From: Alitta virens
Taxonomy: Eukaryota > Annelida > Polychaeta > Phyllodocida > Nereididae
DNA length: 64,000 nt
Assembly (NCBI GenBank): GCA_932294295.1
Contig: OW028573.1
Span: 17,380,155-17,444,154 of the forward strand
Direction of reading: 5' to 3'
Under the pieces are notes generated by a model. It did no database searches and was not told the DNA's origin. It saw nothing but the letters and a program-made list of their open reading frames with translations. This document shows positions 36,686-49,235 of the stretch, in pieces. Every line of letters starts with the position of its first letter. Within the stretch, counting starts at the first letter, position 1. Both the position numbers and the translations under genes were made by a program.

Positions 36686-36956
36686 AGTTGGCGTCATAGG
36701 ATGTTAGGATTTTCAGATTTTAGGCCAAACTGAATAGAAAGCATGCCTGCGTATGGAACTGCACACAAAATTACACCACAGAATTCCGCCTTATAATGAC
36801 TGTTTATTTTTGCCCTGTGGTTTCTGCTGTTTCTTTAGAAGGCAATTTCATGCTGAATGAGACTGATATCCAGGGAAATTGTGGTTCCATTACTTAAGTG
36901 ACTTTACAATTCCACCTGAACAAGAAGATGCACTCTAATCCAATAGTCAACAATGC

Positions 36957-37075
36957 AAAATGACCTAGTGGAGGTTGTCAAATGACCTAGTAGAGGTTGG
37001 CAAATGACTTAGAAGGGGTTGTCAAATGACTTAGTAGAGGTTGTCCAATGACTTAGTAGAGGTTGTCAAACAAGG
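36957..37075 (+). repeat. ~24-bp minisatellite, five units
   Basis: Five copies of caaatgacttagtagaggttgt-like units. The last unit and its downstream flank (caaggcactctaaagtgacc) are present inverted at 37537-37575. Confidence 0.9.
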
Positions 37076-37135
37076 CACTCTAAAGTGACCAATACGTTAG
37101 TATTTCTTAGGGTATTCTCCATTTGGAACCAACAG

Positions 37136-37165
37136 TGACGTCAATGTGACGTCAGGCTTACGTCA
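37136..37165. promoter_or_regulatory. Cluster of CRE-like sites
   Basis: TGACGTCA occurs at 37136-37143 and again at 37147-37154, followed by TACGTCA at 37159-37165. TGACGTCA is the consensus site of CREB/ATF factors. Binding and function are not shown; the cluster lies inside repetitive DNA. Confidence 0.4.
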
Positions 37166-37364
37166 GATCCGGGAGCAGCTATCAACCAATCAGATCACAT
37201 AAGCTATCACGTTCTGTTGTGACAAGTCTGTCCACAGTGAAGTATCGTCATTGTGACTAAAAGGGTTCATATAGTGCTACCAAACCCCAATTGTCTTTTT
37301 TGGAGGGGTACACGGACCGGTTGATCGGTCTAACTGCGCTCACATTTTGTAAAAGGGGGATATT

Positions 37365-37575
37365 GAATGGTATTAGCACTAATTTAGACCATTGAATATC
37401 ACCATACAGTAATCAACATTTTAGGGTAATCCCTGTGTTGGTCAGAACTCTGGACTGGTTGAGCAAATTGAATAGCTTTTGGACAGTTGACAAATCAATT
37501 GGTAGTCAAATCAATTGGTGGTCACATATTGGTGGTCACTTTAGAATGCCATGTTTGACAACTTCTACTAAGTCA
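37365..37575 (+). repeat. Repeat family R2, direct copy b
   Basis: Second direct copy of the 36360-36510 block, followed by inverted versions of gtgaccaccaatatgtgacc and of the 24-bp minisatellite flank. The whole 36.36-37.58-kb block is therefore a composite of direct and inverted pieces, as in foldback-like elements. Confidence 0.8.
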
Positions 37576-40119
37576 TTTGACACAGAGATCTATGAATTGA
37601 TATAAATTGTATTGAAATTGACATTGAATGAAGGAATCAGTTTATTGTTGAGTCACTTAATCTGGGGAAAGGGTATTTTTTGCGTTATTTTCCTCCCTTT
37701 ATATTAATTTTATATTTTATCACAATGATATATCTATTCATCACTTACATTTCCATTTTGCATCATCTTGAAGACACAATATCTCACAATGCTTGGAAGT
37801 ATACATTACACCAACTACAGCGAGGTCTGATTTTCAGGCACTGTCTCGACAGTGTAATGCAGTGTCATTGCTGGTTAGGCTACGTAATGCTTGTACTCAT
37901 ATGTAATATTTACCAAAGGAAGATGTACCACCTGAGGCTTCTTCCCTTCTGTAAAAGATCCACGTGATGTCATGGCATGTCAACGATGACGCTATGTTGC
38001 CATGGTTACCGAAGTTAAGGTGGTTACAGACAGCTGTGGCTGTGCGTTAGGATGAAAAAGGTTATGATTAACCAACATCCCAGCTTAAAAGATTACAGTT
38101 CTTAATTTCTGAGATTCTTAACTTTAATCTCCTTTATCTAAGACTTCAAAGTGGTGAAATAAGTTGCTCTTATGTAATGTGTCAGCACGCGAGTATTGAT
38201 AAGGGTGGGCACTTTATTGGTAGTTTTCGTGGAAATAGTAAAGAAAGTTGAAGTGGACCCTTATGCTCTCTTTCATGTTACTAGGTACTAGTTGCTAGTT
38301 ACGAACTACTAGTAGTTCTTTGGAAACTCTCATACACCTGCCTTGGTCAGGTATGGTGTTGCAGATTAAAAGATTACAGGTGGTGTCTGAGTCATAAGGC
38401 CCATAATATGCAACTGTACCTTGTATGAAAGACTGGTATTCAGGCAACTGTGGTCAATAGGGCCATGCATGTAGCTAAATAGCCTTTCCCTGTTCTTTTT
38501 CCTTCCTCCGGCATTAGTCCTGGTTCCAGAACCAAGTCGTACAACAGCCCCTGGCTTGGGTTACCCAGGATTCTCAGTAATGGTGCTCATTTGTAAATAT
38601 ACATATATATATATATATTTTTTTTTTTTTTTATCAGAGGTCATATGACTCATTATTAGGTCATTAATGGCCAATGAACTGCCCGGGCTCTCAAGTTTTG
38701 CAGTTAATATATCAAAGGGTTAGGAAATGGCATACATGATATGGGTATCCTTTTTTCTTTTTTGCTTTTTGAAGTAAAAATCTGCAATGTGGTTTCTTGA
38801 AATCCCCTTTGTTTGTGGTCATGCAAAGGAGCAAGTGATGTCCTCACGCAGAACCCAGGTTATTGGTCTCTTGGGATGGTCTTGTTTTTTGGTGAACAGT
38901 GTTTACCGAGATCATTAGTGGACAGAATGGAACAGCAAGGTCAGCCCATCATAAAATGCTCTGCAATGAGGTTGATGTCAAGGTCCTTACTTCTCTTAAA
39001 TTCGTAAGTTCATTTATATTACAAGAAGATCCAGATAGGCTGAACGAGTGGTGCGGACAAGTGTAGTAAAATGTAAAGTGAAAAGGAGCGTGATTGAATA
39101 AAATGGAAATATATCAGGTGAACTAATTCAGTTACATATACTTGAAAGACAGGTTTGCTGCTGGGCGTAGGCAGATAATGACGCTGGAGAGACAATTGTG
39201 ATATGTATTCAATTGGATCGAATCACTAAATCGCATGTACGTTGGTGAATATTTATGACCACTCCAAAGTATTGTTTTGTTCGGGACCCCCTCCCCCTCT
39301 TTAACAGAAGGACTGATGAATTAATTGCTGTCATAGTTTGATTTATGGAGAAGCAGGCATTCCTTGCACTCCTGCTGTGAGGATTGACATGGGCTTGTGT
39401 TGCAGGTAGTTGCAGTTCTGCACTATTTTCCAGTATCACAATTAAGATTAATAAGTGGACAAAAGCAGCTCACTTTAGACGTTTTATGTCCTTAATCATG
39501 TAAAGAGATATTTCCAAAAAACGAGATTCCTTACTTGATATTGACTGAGACTGACTACAAAGAATGGCTATGGCAGATGACTACAAAGAATGGCTATGGC
39601 AGAGCTGTCATGTCAAATAACTAAGATCCTAGTCCAAAGGATGTTCAGCCTGAGCAGGGAAAGTACAGACCAGATTGAGTCACTTGGAATTGTGTATTCA
39701 TGTCATATATTCATTTGTGTTGAATGAGAAACAAGGAAAGGGCGGGCAGGGCACCTCTCAGAATCCAAATAAGCCATCTCAACAAGCTGCTCGCAGCACC
39801 TCCACTCCTCCGTTATTGTGTGCACCCAGACTTGCACCCCCCCCCCCCCCCCCCCTGTCAGCAAGTTGCCATATCAACTGTCATCCATTTAATCGTGGCA
39901 TTTCCACCAAAATGCCAGCGAGGTTTCTAGGTAACTGATCGTAAAATAATTCTGGCAGAAAAAGGAAAGTGTCACCTGGTGCAAATGCACCAGTTTGCGG
40001 ATGACTGGGGTAGAGCCATCAAAGGTCTATTGTTATGAACTAAAAATAGACACACTCAGCTTCCATTGTAGAACCAGTTACCCTATTCTATGGAAACCCA
40101 TTAATGAGAAACTATGCAT
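37576..40119. other. Unannotated DNA
   Basis: No supported gene. It contains a near-match to the RFX X-box (GTTGCCATGGTTAC, about 38003-38016), an (AT)n/T tract near 38600-38632, a tandem duplication of 26 bp (gactacaaagaatggctatg...) at about 39551-39602, and a C-run of about 18 at 39837-39855. Confidence 0.55.
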
Positions 40120-40330
40120 ACCTTTGGTTGGATTGGTTATAATGCTGACCCAGTAGTTAACAACACAACAAAAGACCAATCTGGAGTTTGTGGGTTCAAG
40201 TCCCTTCGGGGGATGGTGACCTAACAAGATTCACCATGATCTCCGTGAGTTTGTAGCCTGAAACTGAATTAGGGCTGTGGTGAATCTTAATTCAACTGGT
40301 AGAATGTAATGTGCTAAAAAAAGATACTCC
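40120..40330 (+). mobile_element. Possible tRNA-derived SINE, third family
   Basis: Box B-like GGGTTCAAGTCCC at 40192-40204 follows a box A-like TGCTGACCCAGTAGTT by about 50 bp, the right spacing for a tRNA head. The tail is rich in gtgaatctt/gtagaatgtaatg. No second copy is clear in the window and no target duplication was resolved. Confidence 0.45.
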
Positions 40331-42215
40331 CAGACCCACGTGGAACCATTCTTTCGGCTGAATTGGTTAAGTTGCTAGGTATTAGTTGCAAATCTTTGCT
40401 ATTTTACTAATGTGTTTGTTAGTCACGAAAAAACTCAAATGAGTAGTGAATGATGTAATATTTATTACACAGAAAAATTGTGGTCATTAATTAGACGCTC
40501 CAAGATTAATGGACGGTTTATGGAAATTACTCATTGTAAGGGGTCCCCTGAGTCAATTTATATGTACTGTGCAACTGACACTGTGACAGAGTATGCTTAA
40601 AAGTGCGAAAGTACACCTCCAACAAATAGGAAAATGTCTCCAAGGGCTCAAGTGACATAAGTGGATTTTCCTGCATAGGTCATACAGCACCTTTTTGAAA
40701 TGTCAGTTGCAGGTGAACATACCATCTATTGTACATCAAAGAACTTCTTCACATTTGTCATTGTAGTAGTTAGCCCTACATAACCCCGTTGAAATGAATC
40801 ACTTGGCTCATTTTATTATCTATTTGGGTTAGTGTTTCCTTTTCTTTGTCGACAATTGTTTTCGTGTTGCTGACAATAGGCTTTGTAGCTGACAAATGAA
40901 AAATGGAACTCAGTGTATATCCTCGGGGAAAAAGAAGCTGCCTTTTAAAAGCAACAAATTCAAGGCGCTGAACTGCAGTTACTTGAGAGATATAAAGTAG
41001 TGAACAGCAGTATACCTTAATGGGGATAGTTACTGGAGGGATCGGAGAATTGGTGAATTTCGCCAGTCAGCAAATTCCAGTGCATGGACTTCTGGAATCA
41101 GCACCTTAGGATGGTGTGAGCCAAGGATCTGTTGTGAAACTTATGTATGTACTTTACTAGAGATATCGTAAGATATATACAAGTACTTGCTAATCCTAGT
41201 AGTACTTGGCTTTGTTTACTCTGTATTTTTTTATACTCTGTGTATTTTAGTGGTACTCTTCGGCTAAACATTGCCAATTTAGGTCTTTTACCAAGTTTCT
41301 TTACCTCCACAGACTTCCAGATGACCAGTTTAGGCCAGTCTTCATTTTTTTTTACCTCAGAAAATACCAATATTTTACTAAGCAATACACGGACACAGTC
41401 GCACTGATATTAAAGAATATGACAACGCAGTAAGCTTTAAATTTATCTAACTTTAAATAGAATCATGATCTGGACAAAGTAATAATTATAATTATGAAAC
41501 AATATTACTGGATGGAATGTCTTTTCTCCTTGAGTTTTTTCTTCTAACCTGGTAATGGGCCTCTCGTCAGGGCCTTATTGCCCCGGGTAACACAGTTTAA
41601 ATTGTTTTCCAGATCTGGGCTCATTTCTCCTCTACCTTCTGACAGCAGATGGTTGAATTCCCCAGTGCTGATGCATAAAATGCAAACTCCACTGAGGAGA
41701 AACAACTGATGCCCAAGCGAGCAAAAACCCGCCGTTCTAGTAGGAAATAAAATAATAATAATAACTAACAATGTTCATTAAATTAGTATCTAATTACCAG
41801 TACATAAGAACCAGTTTTAATATGAGGTTTGCCAGAGCAGAATATACTATCAGTCTGTTTTAATTATATTGTTTAAATAGAACTTTGCAAAAATCTAGAC
41901 TTTTACCATTTGGTGTAATGATGCACCCACAGATATAGGCGCAGTTGGTCAGGAGTCTTTTCAGGGAGGTCTTATCTCTCTGGCCCTGAAGATTTCAAGC
42001 TATTGTATTTCCACACAGTATAGTTCAGTACAGTTAGGACTGTAGTACATGACATAAACAATAAAAGACATAAGTATACTGTGGGGGGTGTGCACCAGCT
42101 TACTAAAAAGCTGTGAAATTGCACCCGCCCCTTACCTTATAAATGAAAAGAAAAAGAGAACTGACTTGGAATACAGACATTGCATCTTGATGCATTCTGC
42201 ACATCTTGCATTCTT
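40331..42215. other. Unannotated DNA
   Basis: No supported gene or repeated element. Short open frames on both strands at 41.1-41.4 kb are mirror shadows with no domain. Confidence 0.5.
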
Positions 42216-42363
42216 CTAACCGCTGGGTCCCGGGTTCGATTTCCGGTTGAGCCTAAGTTGGATGGCTGTTTCATCCCTCATTTCATTGCCATTGTCCCTG
42301 CCTGTCCTAATTAGCCCATCAGGTACAGAAATACAGGACGTAAAGCCCCAATCACCCACCCCA
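42216..42363 (+). mobile_element. SINE S1, 5'-truncated copy
   Basis: It starts in the anticodon-loop region (taaccgctgggtcc), keeps box B (GGGTTCGATTTCCGG) and has the complete tail to CACCCACCCC. Box A is missing, as expected from incomplete reverse transcription. The mid-part matches the copy at 22.2 kb closely. Confidence 0.9.
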
Positions 42364-43380
42364 TCCCTTGGTCTGAGAGTAAGCCATGTACTTTGTCCCA
42401 TCTACAGTCAGTACTGGATCAGGTCATGGTTTCTGTTTGTTGTCTGAGCAGCAACTGGTATCATCACATTTTCTCACCTAAAAGATATTGAACTCGAGGT
42501 TGTCAAAATTCAGGTTGCATGTAAATGTCTGACAAAATTAAAGGCTTAAAGCTCAGAGTCATTGCATTAGGCATGCATTCTACAGTATGTTTCTATTTGG
42601 GACAGACTGAGTAAGCATGCTAGAGTAACATCTGGGGTTTGTTATACTAAGCATCTATATAAGGACTACTAAAAATGGTAGAATACCTGGAATTCATAGG
42701 TCATTTCCCTACGCTGCTTCTGTTTACATTGCAGATAACTGTCTCTTCTGTTCATGTTGTTTCTGAAGTTTTCCTGCCTCTAGGTTGAACATATGTAGGG
42801 TTTCCTGAATGGCATTTTGGTCCCTACCTGTCCTGTTTAGCCCATCAGGTAAATACAGGACGTAAATCCCCCCGAAATGGGGAACTTGGTTCAAATGCTG
42901 AACCCTTAAGCCATAGGACTACCTGGCCACGATAGAACGACTCACTGATATTTTCCGGACAATATATCAAGTAGAACACTTGGTGTTATGGAGGCCTTTT
43001 GCAGAACATTTTGGTCAAGTGTAGCCAGGTTAAATCTGCAGGAATCGTTTTCCTTGAACTACTGACGATATGGCCAACCGAGGCTCACCCACAGCGGAAC
43101 AGCTGTTCTGTGGAGCAACTGCCAGGTTGACTGTAGATTCACAAGGAATTTGGAGTGTCATTTTGACTAACTTTGTTTTGCACGCAAAAACACCCCCAAC
43201 TTTTGATTTTGTAGAAAAAGTAACTTCTGATTGATATGAAGTAATGGCTGATTTTAACATTTTCAAAATTTCTGAAATTAATTTCATGTTGACATTTCAA
43301 TATTCTCTATAGTATGACTTTTATCTGCTCCGTTTTTGATTAGAATAGTAGCGAAGGACTTTAATTTTGGAAATCAAGTG
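42364..43380. other. Unannotated DNA with a SINE-tail fragment
   Basis: Only the tail core of S1 is found, at 42818-42876 (cctgtcctgtttagcccatc ... acaggacgtaaat), without a tRNA head. The rest shows no gene. Confidence 0.6.
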
Positions 43381-43388
43381 AGAAATCT

Positions 43389-43745
43389 GTGGGAATTTTT
43401 GTTTTTAGAAAAATACTACAAACCATAGATAATTCTCTTATTTTACCTTATGTGAACTATTGCATTCTGTTCGTGGGTGCCAAATCAAAGAAAAACTTAA
43501 CCATCCAAAAGAAGGCAATACTGATAAAAACAAGCAGCAAATACAATGAACATACTAGTGGACTATTTAAAAACTTAAAAATTCTAAAATATAATGATCT
43601 CTAAACACTCTATCTTTATCAGTTTGTTATAAATATATCAACAAAATGATTCCTTCCCATCTAACTGAATTATTGTACAACCCTATTACTCCTGATTTTC
43701 CTTACGAAACAAGAAGGTAGAGGCAATATCATGTTCCAAGGGTAT
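43389..43745 (+). pseudogene. Non-LTR retrotransposon reverse transcriptase scrap
   Basis: The first frame reads PYVNYCILFVGAKSK, IQKKAILI and LFKNLKILKYNDL, the layout of the region after the reverse-transcriptase palm in Jockey/CR1/RTE-type LINEs (usual LY.HLnYc...W, LQkkaiR.i, pLf..L.il...dl). After a frameshift near 43,610 a second frame continues with YKYINKMIPSHLTEL and PYETRR. It is a 3' piece only, with at least one frameshift and later stops. It may be a relative of the LINE that moved the SINEs, but this is not shown. Confidence 0.72.
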
Positions 43746-44683
43746 CGCATGAATTTGCAAAAGCAAGCTTAGGCTACATGCTTCCAAGTACTTAAAACAA
43801 TATGGTGGACAGAATAAAAAGAAAAACCCTTCACTCATAGTCTCTTTGGCTTTAAAAACTGTTTTAAGAAATATAGGATTTAGACTTACTCTGAGGAATG
43901 CACAATTCCAAATTGTTATATTTGTCATCGCAGATAAGTTTTTGAATGACAACGTAACCATTTCTTATCTACTTATCTGCATGATCACTTATTCATTTAT
44001 ACATGTGTATGTATACACACATGTTATTTGCATGTGAAAACTTTCATATTGATAAGTTGTGTCAATTTTATCAAATTAATGAACGGCTTTTAACGCATGT
44101 GGGTGTCATCAAAAAATGTAATCTCGTTTGCTGGCTTGACGATATGAGACAAATTGACTCCGTTTCAATCGGATAGAAAGGTATTTTTACGTTACTCCCT
44201 TTTGAAAATGTTGATAATCATAAATGTGCACGAAAGTGCTATTAATAGCATGTGACTCAGGAAAATATAAGTTATTACTCATCTGTATTCTCAATTGTGA
44301 CAACAGCAAAACTTGTTATTGGGTATATCTACATCTATCGTGCTGTCTCCGTTTTGCAAAAACGATACTTATAAATAATGGTAAATATCACTTTATAAAA
44401 TATGAATTAAGTACATATTAATCTATTATTAACTAATGCTCCCAATCAGATCACTTCTGTCTGTATGTATTGCTGTTTTGATATTGGTTGATTCTGTGTG
44501 CTTGCAAAAAACTATCATACGTGAAATATTAATCAATTAACGTTTTAAAGTGAGTCTGGATTTTGGTAATTGTTGGTTAAAAACGGAGTTTTTTTTTACA
44601 CCTGAAACCGGCATTTACCATGCAGACTTTAATTGTATTTGTATAAAAAAAAAACTGTCGGCAAAACGAATTTGAAACCACAT
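43746..44683. other. Unannotated DNA
   Basis: Further decayed LINE sequence may extend to about 44,000, but no motif is certain. The rest is AT-rich with no gene. Confidence 0.45.
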
Positions 44684-44821
44684 ACATGGCCAAATGTGCC
44701 ACATCGTTTTCCATGAGTTTGGATAAACGCATGGTTTTGCCTCATTATAATTAACTAAAAACCATGCGTTTTCATTGCGTTTATCCTTCTCATGGAAAAC
44801 GCACGTGGCACATTTGGCCTT
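44684..44821. repeat. 138-bp foldback hairpin
   Basis: Arms of about 60 bp pair as aggccaaatgtgccac, gttttccatgag and ggataaacgc on either side of an AT-rich loop (cattataattaactaaa). It has no coding capacity and may be a very short MITE. Pairing is interrupted by small mismatches. Confidence 0.85.
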
Positions 44822-45652
44822 GTAAAGTATACAATATTTGCTATAACATATTCCAATTTCATAAGCGTAGGACTAATGAGAGTGATATTCTATCAAACGT
44901 ATTGCATAGTTTTAAGCACTCAACTTTCACTCCACTGCCAACGTCTTCCCATTGGTTTATAATGGAGAAGCGTGTTCACTCCGATTTGTTTTTTATTCCT
45001 CTGTAGTACAAATTCCCACATATTGGAATACATGTAATAAAAATAGAATTGTTCTGGGGGTATATCTGTATAAATTTCATAAAATACAAAGTGACACTAC
45101 TTAAGCTACCCAACTTAGTCTATTTTCCCATTGACTTCAATGCTATTTGCCTGAATAAGACAGATGAGAGCACATTTTTTAAACACCTCTAACTTTGCTA
45201 AAAAAACTTGGCAAAATAAAATCACACAACAATTGTGGTAAGTTTCAGTAAATTCTGAGATGGTCATCCAAACCATTGCCCTAATTTTGCATGTTGACCA
45301 AAGTCAGAACAAAATTGTCTTGTGCTAGACTTGCCCTTTACATTTATAGTGTTTGCTACAAATATCGGACATAATTAATGGCAACAAAACGAAAGTAATT
45401 ACACTAGTATATGGTAGTTCTAGTGGATATTTATTAAGGTCAATTTCCTCTAAGAAGCACTAGTCTTACAAATGAGATAAAGGAAATGCGGTAAAAAGAT
45501 TAAGAAGAGTCAAGTGGCCTGCTTATGATTTACATCACTATATTGCGTGACTGCAATTTGCAAATGCTGGACGCAATTCTGTGACCCGAGTTCGTTCTAT
45601 TTGAAAAATTAACTCTTGAGTTTATGATTGCTGGTTGACCCCACAGCCGCTA
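44822..45652. other. Unannotated DNA
   Basis: No supported gene or repeat. Confidence 0.5.
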
Positions 45653-45655
45653 ATA

Positions 45656-46300
45656 AAGGGGCGTTCACACTGTCACGTATAAGACCTACGTATGACCGCG
45701 GATGACAAAATATTTATACTCTTGCTCATCCTTGGCCATACGTGGTTCACTCGGCGAGCGTTTCAAAATGAAAGTAATTAAGTAATCAAGGATACTCTTG
45801 CTAATAAACCGTAGGTTGCTCCGGGTTGAGCTAAATCATCCGTGACCATATATGGAGAGGGCAAACAATTTTAAACATGTTTAAAACTTTGGCAGACGTT
45901 CTACGAATGAATTGTTGATATTAGTTACGGAACTTGCTCGGGAGTCAGTCGTACGTTCTACGTACATTGTACGTAGCCATATGTAGCCATATGTAGCCAT
46001 ATGTAGCCACTGTCCATCCATATATACTCGTCATTCACTCGCAGGGGCGATATATGAGCGATAATATACGAGCGATCTACCAGTGCCTCACGGATGCCTC
46101 ATGGATGCCTCATGAATGCTTTGCGACGGACGTTTGGCGAGCGTTTGACGGACATCCGGTGAGCGATCTACGACTGCCTCACATACGCTCGTTGAAAGAA
46201 TTTATACGTGATTAACAGAGCCACAAGTGACCACGTATAGCTCATTTTTGACATCCGTCGTCATACGTAGGTCTGATCCGTGACAGTGTGAAGGCCCCTT
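45656..46300. mobile_element. CpG-rich MITE, family M2, full copy
   Basis: It starts AAGGGGCGTTCACACTGTCACG and ends with the inverted equivalent, with imperfect inverted repeats extending about 55 bp. ATA flanks both ends (45653-45655 and 46301-46303). The 645-bp interior is unusually rich in CpG-containing motifs (acgtac, cgagcg, gcgagcgttt). It includes four tandem atgtagccat units at about 45976-46008 and three ggatgcctcat-type units at about 46091-46118. Non-coding. Confidence 0.87.
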
Positions 46301-47649
46301 ATAGAGCCAATGAGAGGACCCATCTAGGGTCAGAAATTTCCCATTTCAAACTGTGTTGCACCTGTTATAATTTCACTGATTATCTGAACGTTGACCCGTT
46401 ACATTTGAGATATCTCTTGTGTTCATAAAGTAGATAGCCAGTGTAAGTGCTTTTTATTGTAGACACCTATATGCATCACTTCCTGAGTTGCAGCTGTCAT
46501 GCATTGTATGGCGAAGTGCAATCACCCTTTGGGTCACCTTATACCAGTATCTGTCTTGACATATATTAATTGCATGAGATGAATATGCACATGACAACAA
46601 GAAATATTCAATGGAGAGAGAGGTCAATAATCTTATTGTCAGAAGATGAGGAAATGTTGGTGTTGCTACTGCCGGTGTCCAAAATGTCTTTTATCATATG
46701 AAAGATGGGAAGTGTTGTATCAGATGATTGGTGAAGCTTTTATGACAGGAGGGAGTTTCCATCCGGCACTGGTTTGAAATACCTATGCCCCCCCCCCCCC
46801 CTTGATGTAATGGGCACTTAGTTGTGTATAGAACGGAACCAACAGTTAGAACCACCGAAGGGAATCAGTCAGGGTCTGCAGTTCCCACTGCATGCATTTC
46901 CTCTTATTTGCTAGTGGACGGTCCGGGTCCATCAGCCTTAATCGTGTAACAGTCAGTATCGATATTTCGAATAGAACTAGGTCAAGTCAGATCATTTGAG
47001 GTTCTTCGAATTGTCAATAACCTCTGTAGTTTTCGAGTGTTATATAATTAGATAAGGTACAATCGGAATTTTTTTCGTAACTAATGTATATTTAGTCAAA
47101 ATGTCGAAAGCTGGTAAAAGTTTCTATAAAAAAAGTGAAAATGCCTGAAAGTATATTTGCCTTAATTAATGTTTTATGCAGTGTTAGAACTTTCAGAAGG
47201 TAGCCTCCACTTTGTTTTCAGTACTGCTGTGACCCTCCGATGACCTGCTAAGTTCTCTGATCGTACGTAGGTCGGCTTCTAGATCTAATAAGTGTGTGAA
47301 AGGGGCTTCAATCATCATTGAATTAAGTTGTGTGCATTTTATATATCATACTAACAAACTGGTTATGACTAAGGGCATGCGTGTCGTTGAGTATATGAAT
47401 AAAGTGCCTAACTTTTTAGATAATTCAGGTGTGCACTATGCATTGCAATCACTCTAGAAAGTTAGATAGTTTTGCCAACATTCTGGCTGTGAAAAAGGCA
47501 AGAATGGCAGTATTGTAGACTGACGTCTGGATGACATCCGTAGTACAATATACACCCGTTAACGTGTGCAAAGAAAACCGAATAATGGTGGGATTTCCGT
47601 ATCAGTTTTCTTTGTAAGTGGAAAATTATCCTTACCTAATCAGATTGGC
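46301..47649. other. Unannotated DNA with a solitary MITE end
   Basis: A C-run of about 15 lies at 46788-46802. At about 47255-47311 a lone end of an M2-like element appears (gatcgtacgtaggtcggctt then gtgtgtgaaaggggctt). No opposite end was found. No gene. Confidence 0.6.
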
Positions 47650-47653
47650 TTAA

Positions 47654-48607
47654 AGGGGAACTAATGGAAGTTTGTATGTTAATTTCAAAAGTTCAATTAG
47701 ATGTTAAATAATATATTGGTGTGAAAGGAAATGTCTTAAAGGCTGGTTTGATATCGTTTCAAGCCAATTAAAATGCAATTTGCACCAACCGCCGACATGA
47801 TGCGGGCCGCCATTATTGCACACGGCACACAAGACAGTGACGTCACTTATGTACACTGCTAGGCCATATATGCATTCAGCCATATGAATCAATTCATAAT
47901 CCTGTTGATTACAAGCCATTACATTGTTCATTGCAATTATAACAAGAACATACAGCACAACATGAAGGGTGTTAATTGCAATTTTTTGGGAATACAGCAT
48001 AATTATTGCATTGATTGCAATGAGCTTATTTCAAATGTATGTTGCATTGCTAGAAACATTTAATATAGGCCTACTAGTTTAAAATAAAAAATAATATAAA
48101 AAACTCATTTTCAACAAACAATCACAATTAAGAACTGATCCCTGTTGTAAACTTTTTATTAAATTTGCAATTTTTCTGCCATACTTCAATTTTCATCCCA
48201 TCATTATTTCTTAGATTTAGATCTTGTTATTTTTATATAAATGTCTTTTTTCTTTTTTTTTTCATTAAATAATATATATTTCTTTCTCTGTCTAATTGCT
48301 TTGTCTCAAGTTCAATGGCAATTACTTGACACTCAGTAAGAACTGCTCTGAAAGTGCAATTAACTGTATCTAAACTGTTACTGACAGTTTCCCACCTGGT
48401 GAATAGTACAACAGTGACGTATTTCCGGTCAGTGCAAAACACCAGGAATTTTAAAAATGGCGGCCTCCGTAGTTCACAACACGGAGCTAATAAATGCAGG
48501 ATATTTCATTACCAGGGCACATATACCATTTATGAATAGCATGGAATTGTTTCTATGGACCCAAGCTAAAACCTGAGAGGTAAAGTGCAAAAGGGGTTAG
48601 TTCCCCT
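47654..48607. mobile_element. 954-bp TTAA-flanked MITE
   Basis: The ends are short inverted repeats, AGGGGAACTAA at the left and its complement at the right, flanked by TTAA (47650-47653 and 48608-48611). A TTAA duplication is characteristic of piggyBac and Kolobok elements. The interior has only short open frames. It contains TGACGTCA at about 47838 and AAAATGGCGGCC near 48454, resembling a YY1 site. Family assignment rests on the duplication alone. Confidence 0.8.
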
Positions 48608-48611
48608 TTAA

Positions 48612-49235
48612 ATTTCAGGAAGCTGCCGATATAGGTTTCTTGCCATTTTAATATGAGTATGTCTGGTTCAGGCAGGTCTTAAAATGTCATTTACCAACAA
48701 ACAATGAATTATGAACGCACCAGACGAATTACTTTTTTCTAAAAATTTTCTGAAGTATGTTATAGAAAACGCCAATATAAATTGATAATTCAAATGAACA
48801 TAGAATTGAATAAAGGGATAACTGCATGTTAAAATCTTAACATAGGTTCTTGTGTATGTCTGCTATGGCACTCAGAATTGTCATATGTAGTATTAATGAA
48901 GGAAAGTGGTTTTTGACAAAGCTAATTTACGATATCGACTATATAGAACTATCCGTCAGACCGAGTGACCTTTCAGTTTGATAAATTACCTATAAGTTGT
49001 GGAATAATTTGACTTTATAAATTGATGATATCTGAATAGGCCAGTTTAATGGGTCTAATTTGCTGTAAGTGTATAAAGACCCTTATTTGGGAGAAGCGAA
49101 GCACAACTCTTGGGAAATTCTGTCGATTTGAGCAAATTACACTCAAAATCAGTGGAGAAAATTTCTCATTCGAAGCTGAACGCTTACCTGTATAACATAG
49201 CGTATAAAATGGCTCACATTTTTAAAAAAATCCTT
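48612..49235. other. Unannotated DNA
   Basis: No supported gene or element. Confidence 0.5.

Noticed and set aside
36360..37575. LTR retrotransposon with direct terminal repeats
   Set aside because: The direct blocks lack TG...CA ends, a primer-binding site and any gag/pol sequence between them, and inverted pieces are mixed in.
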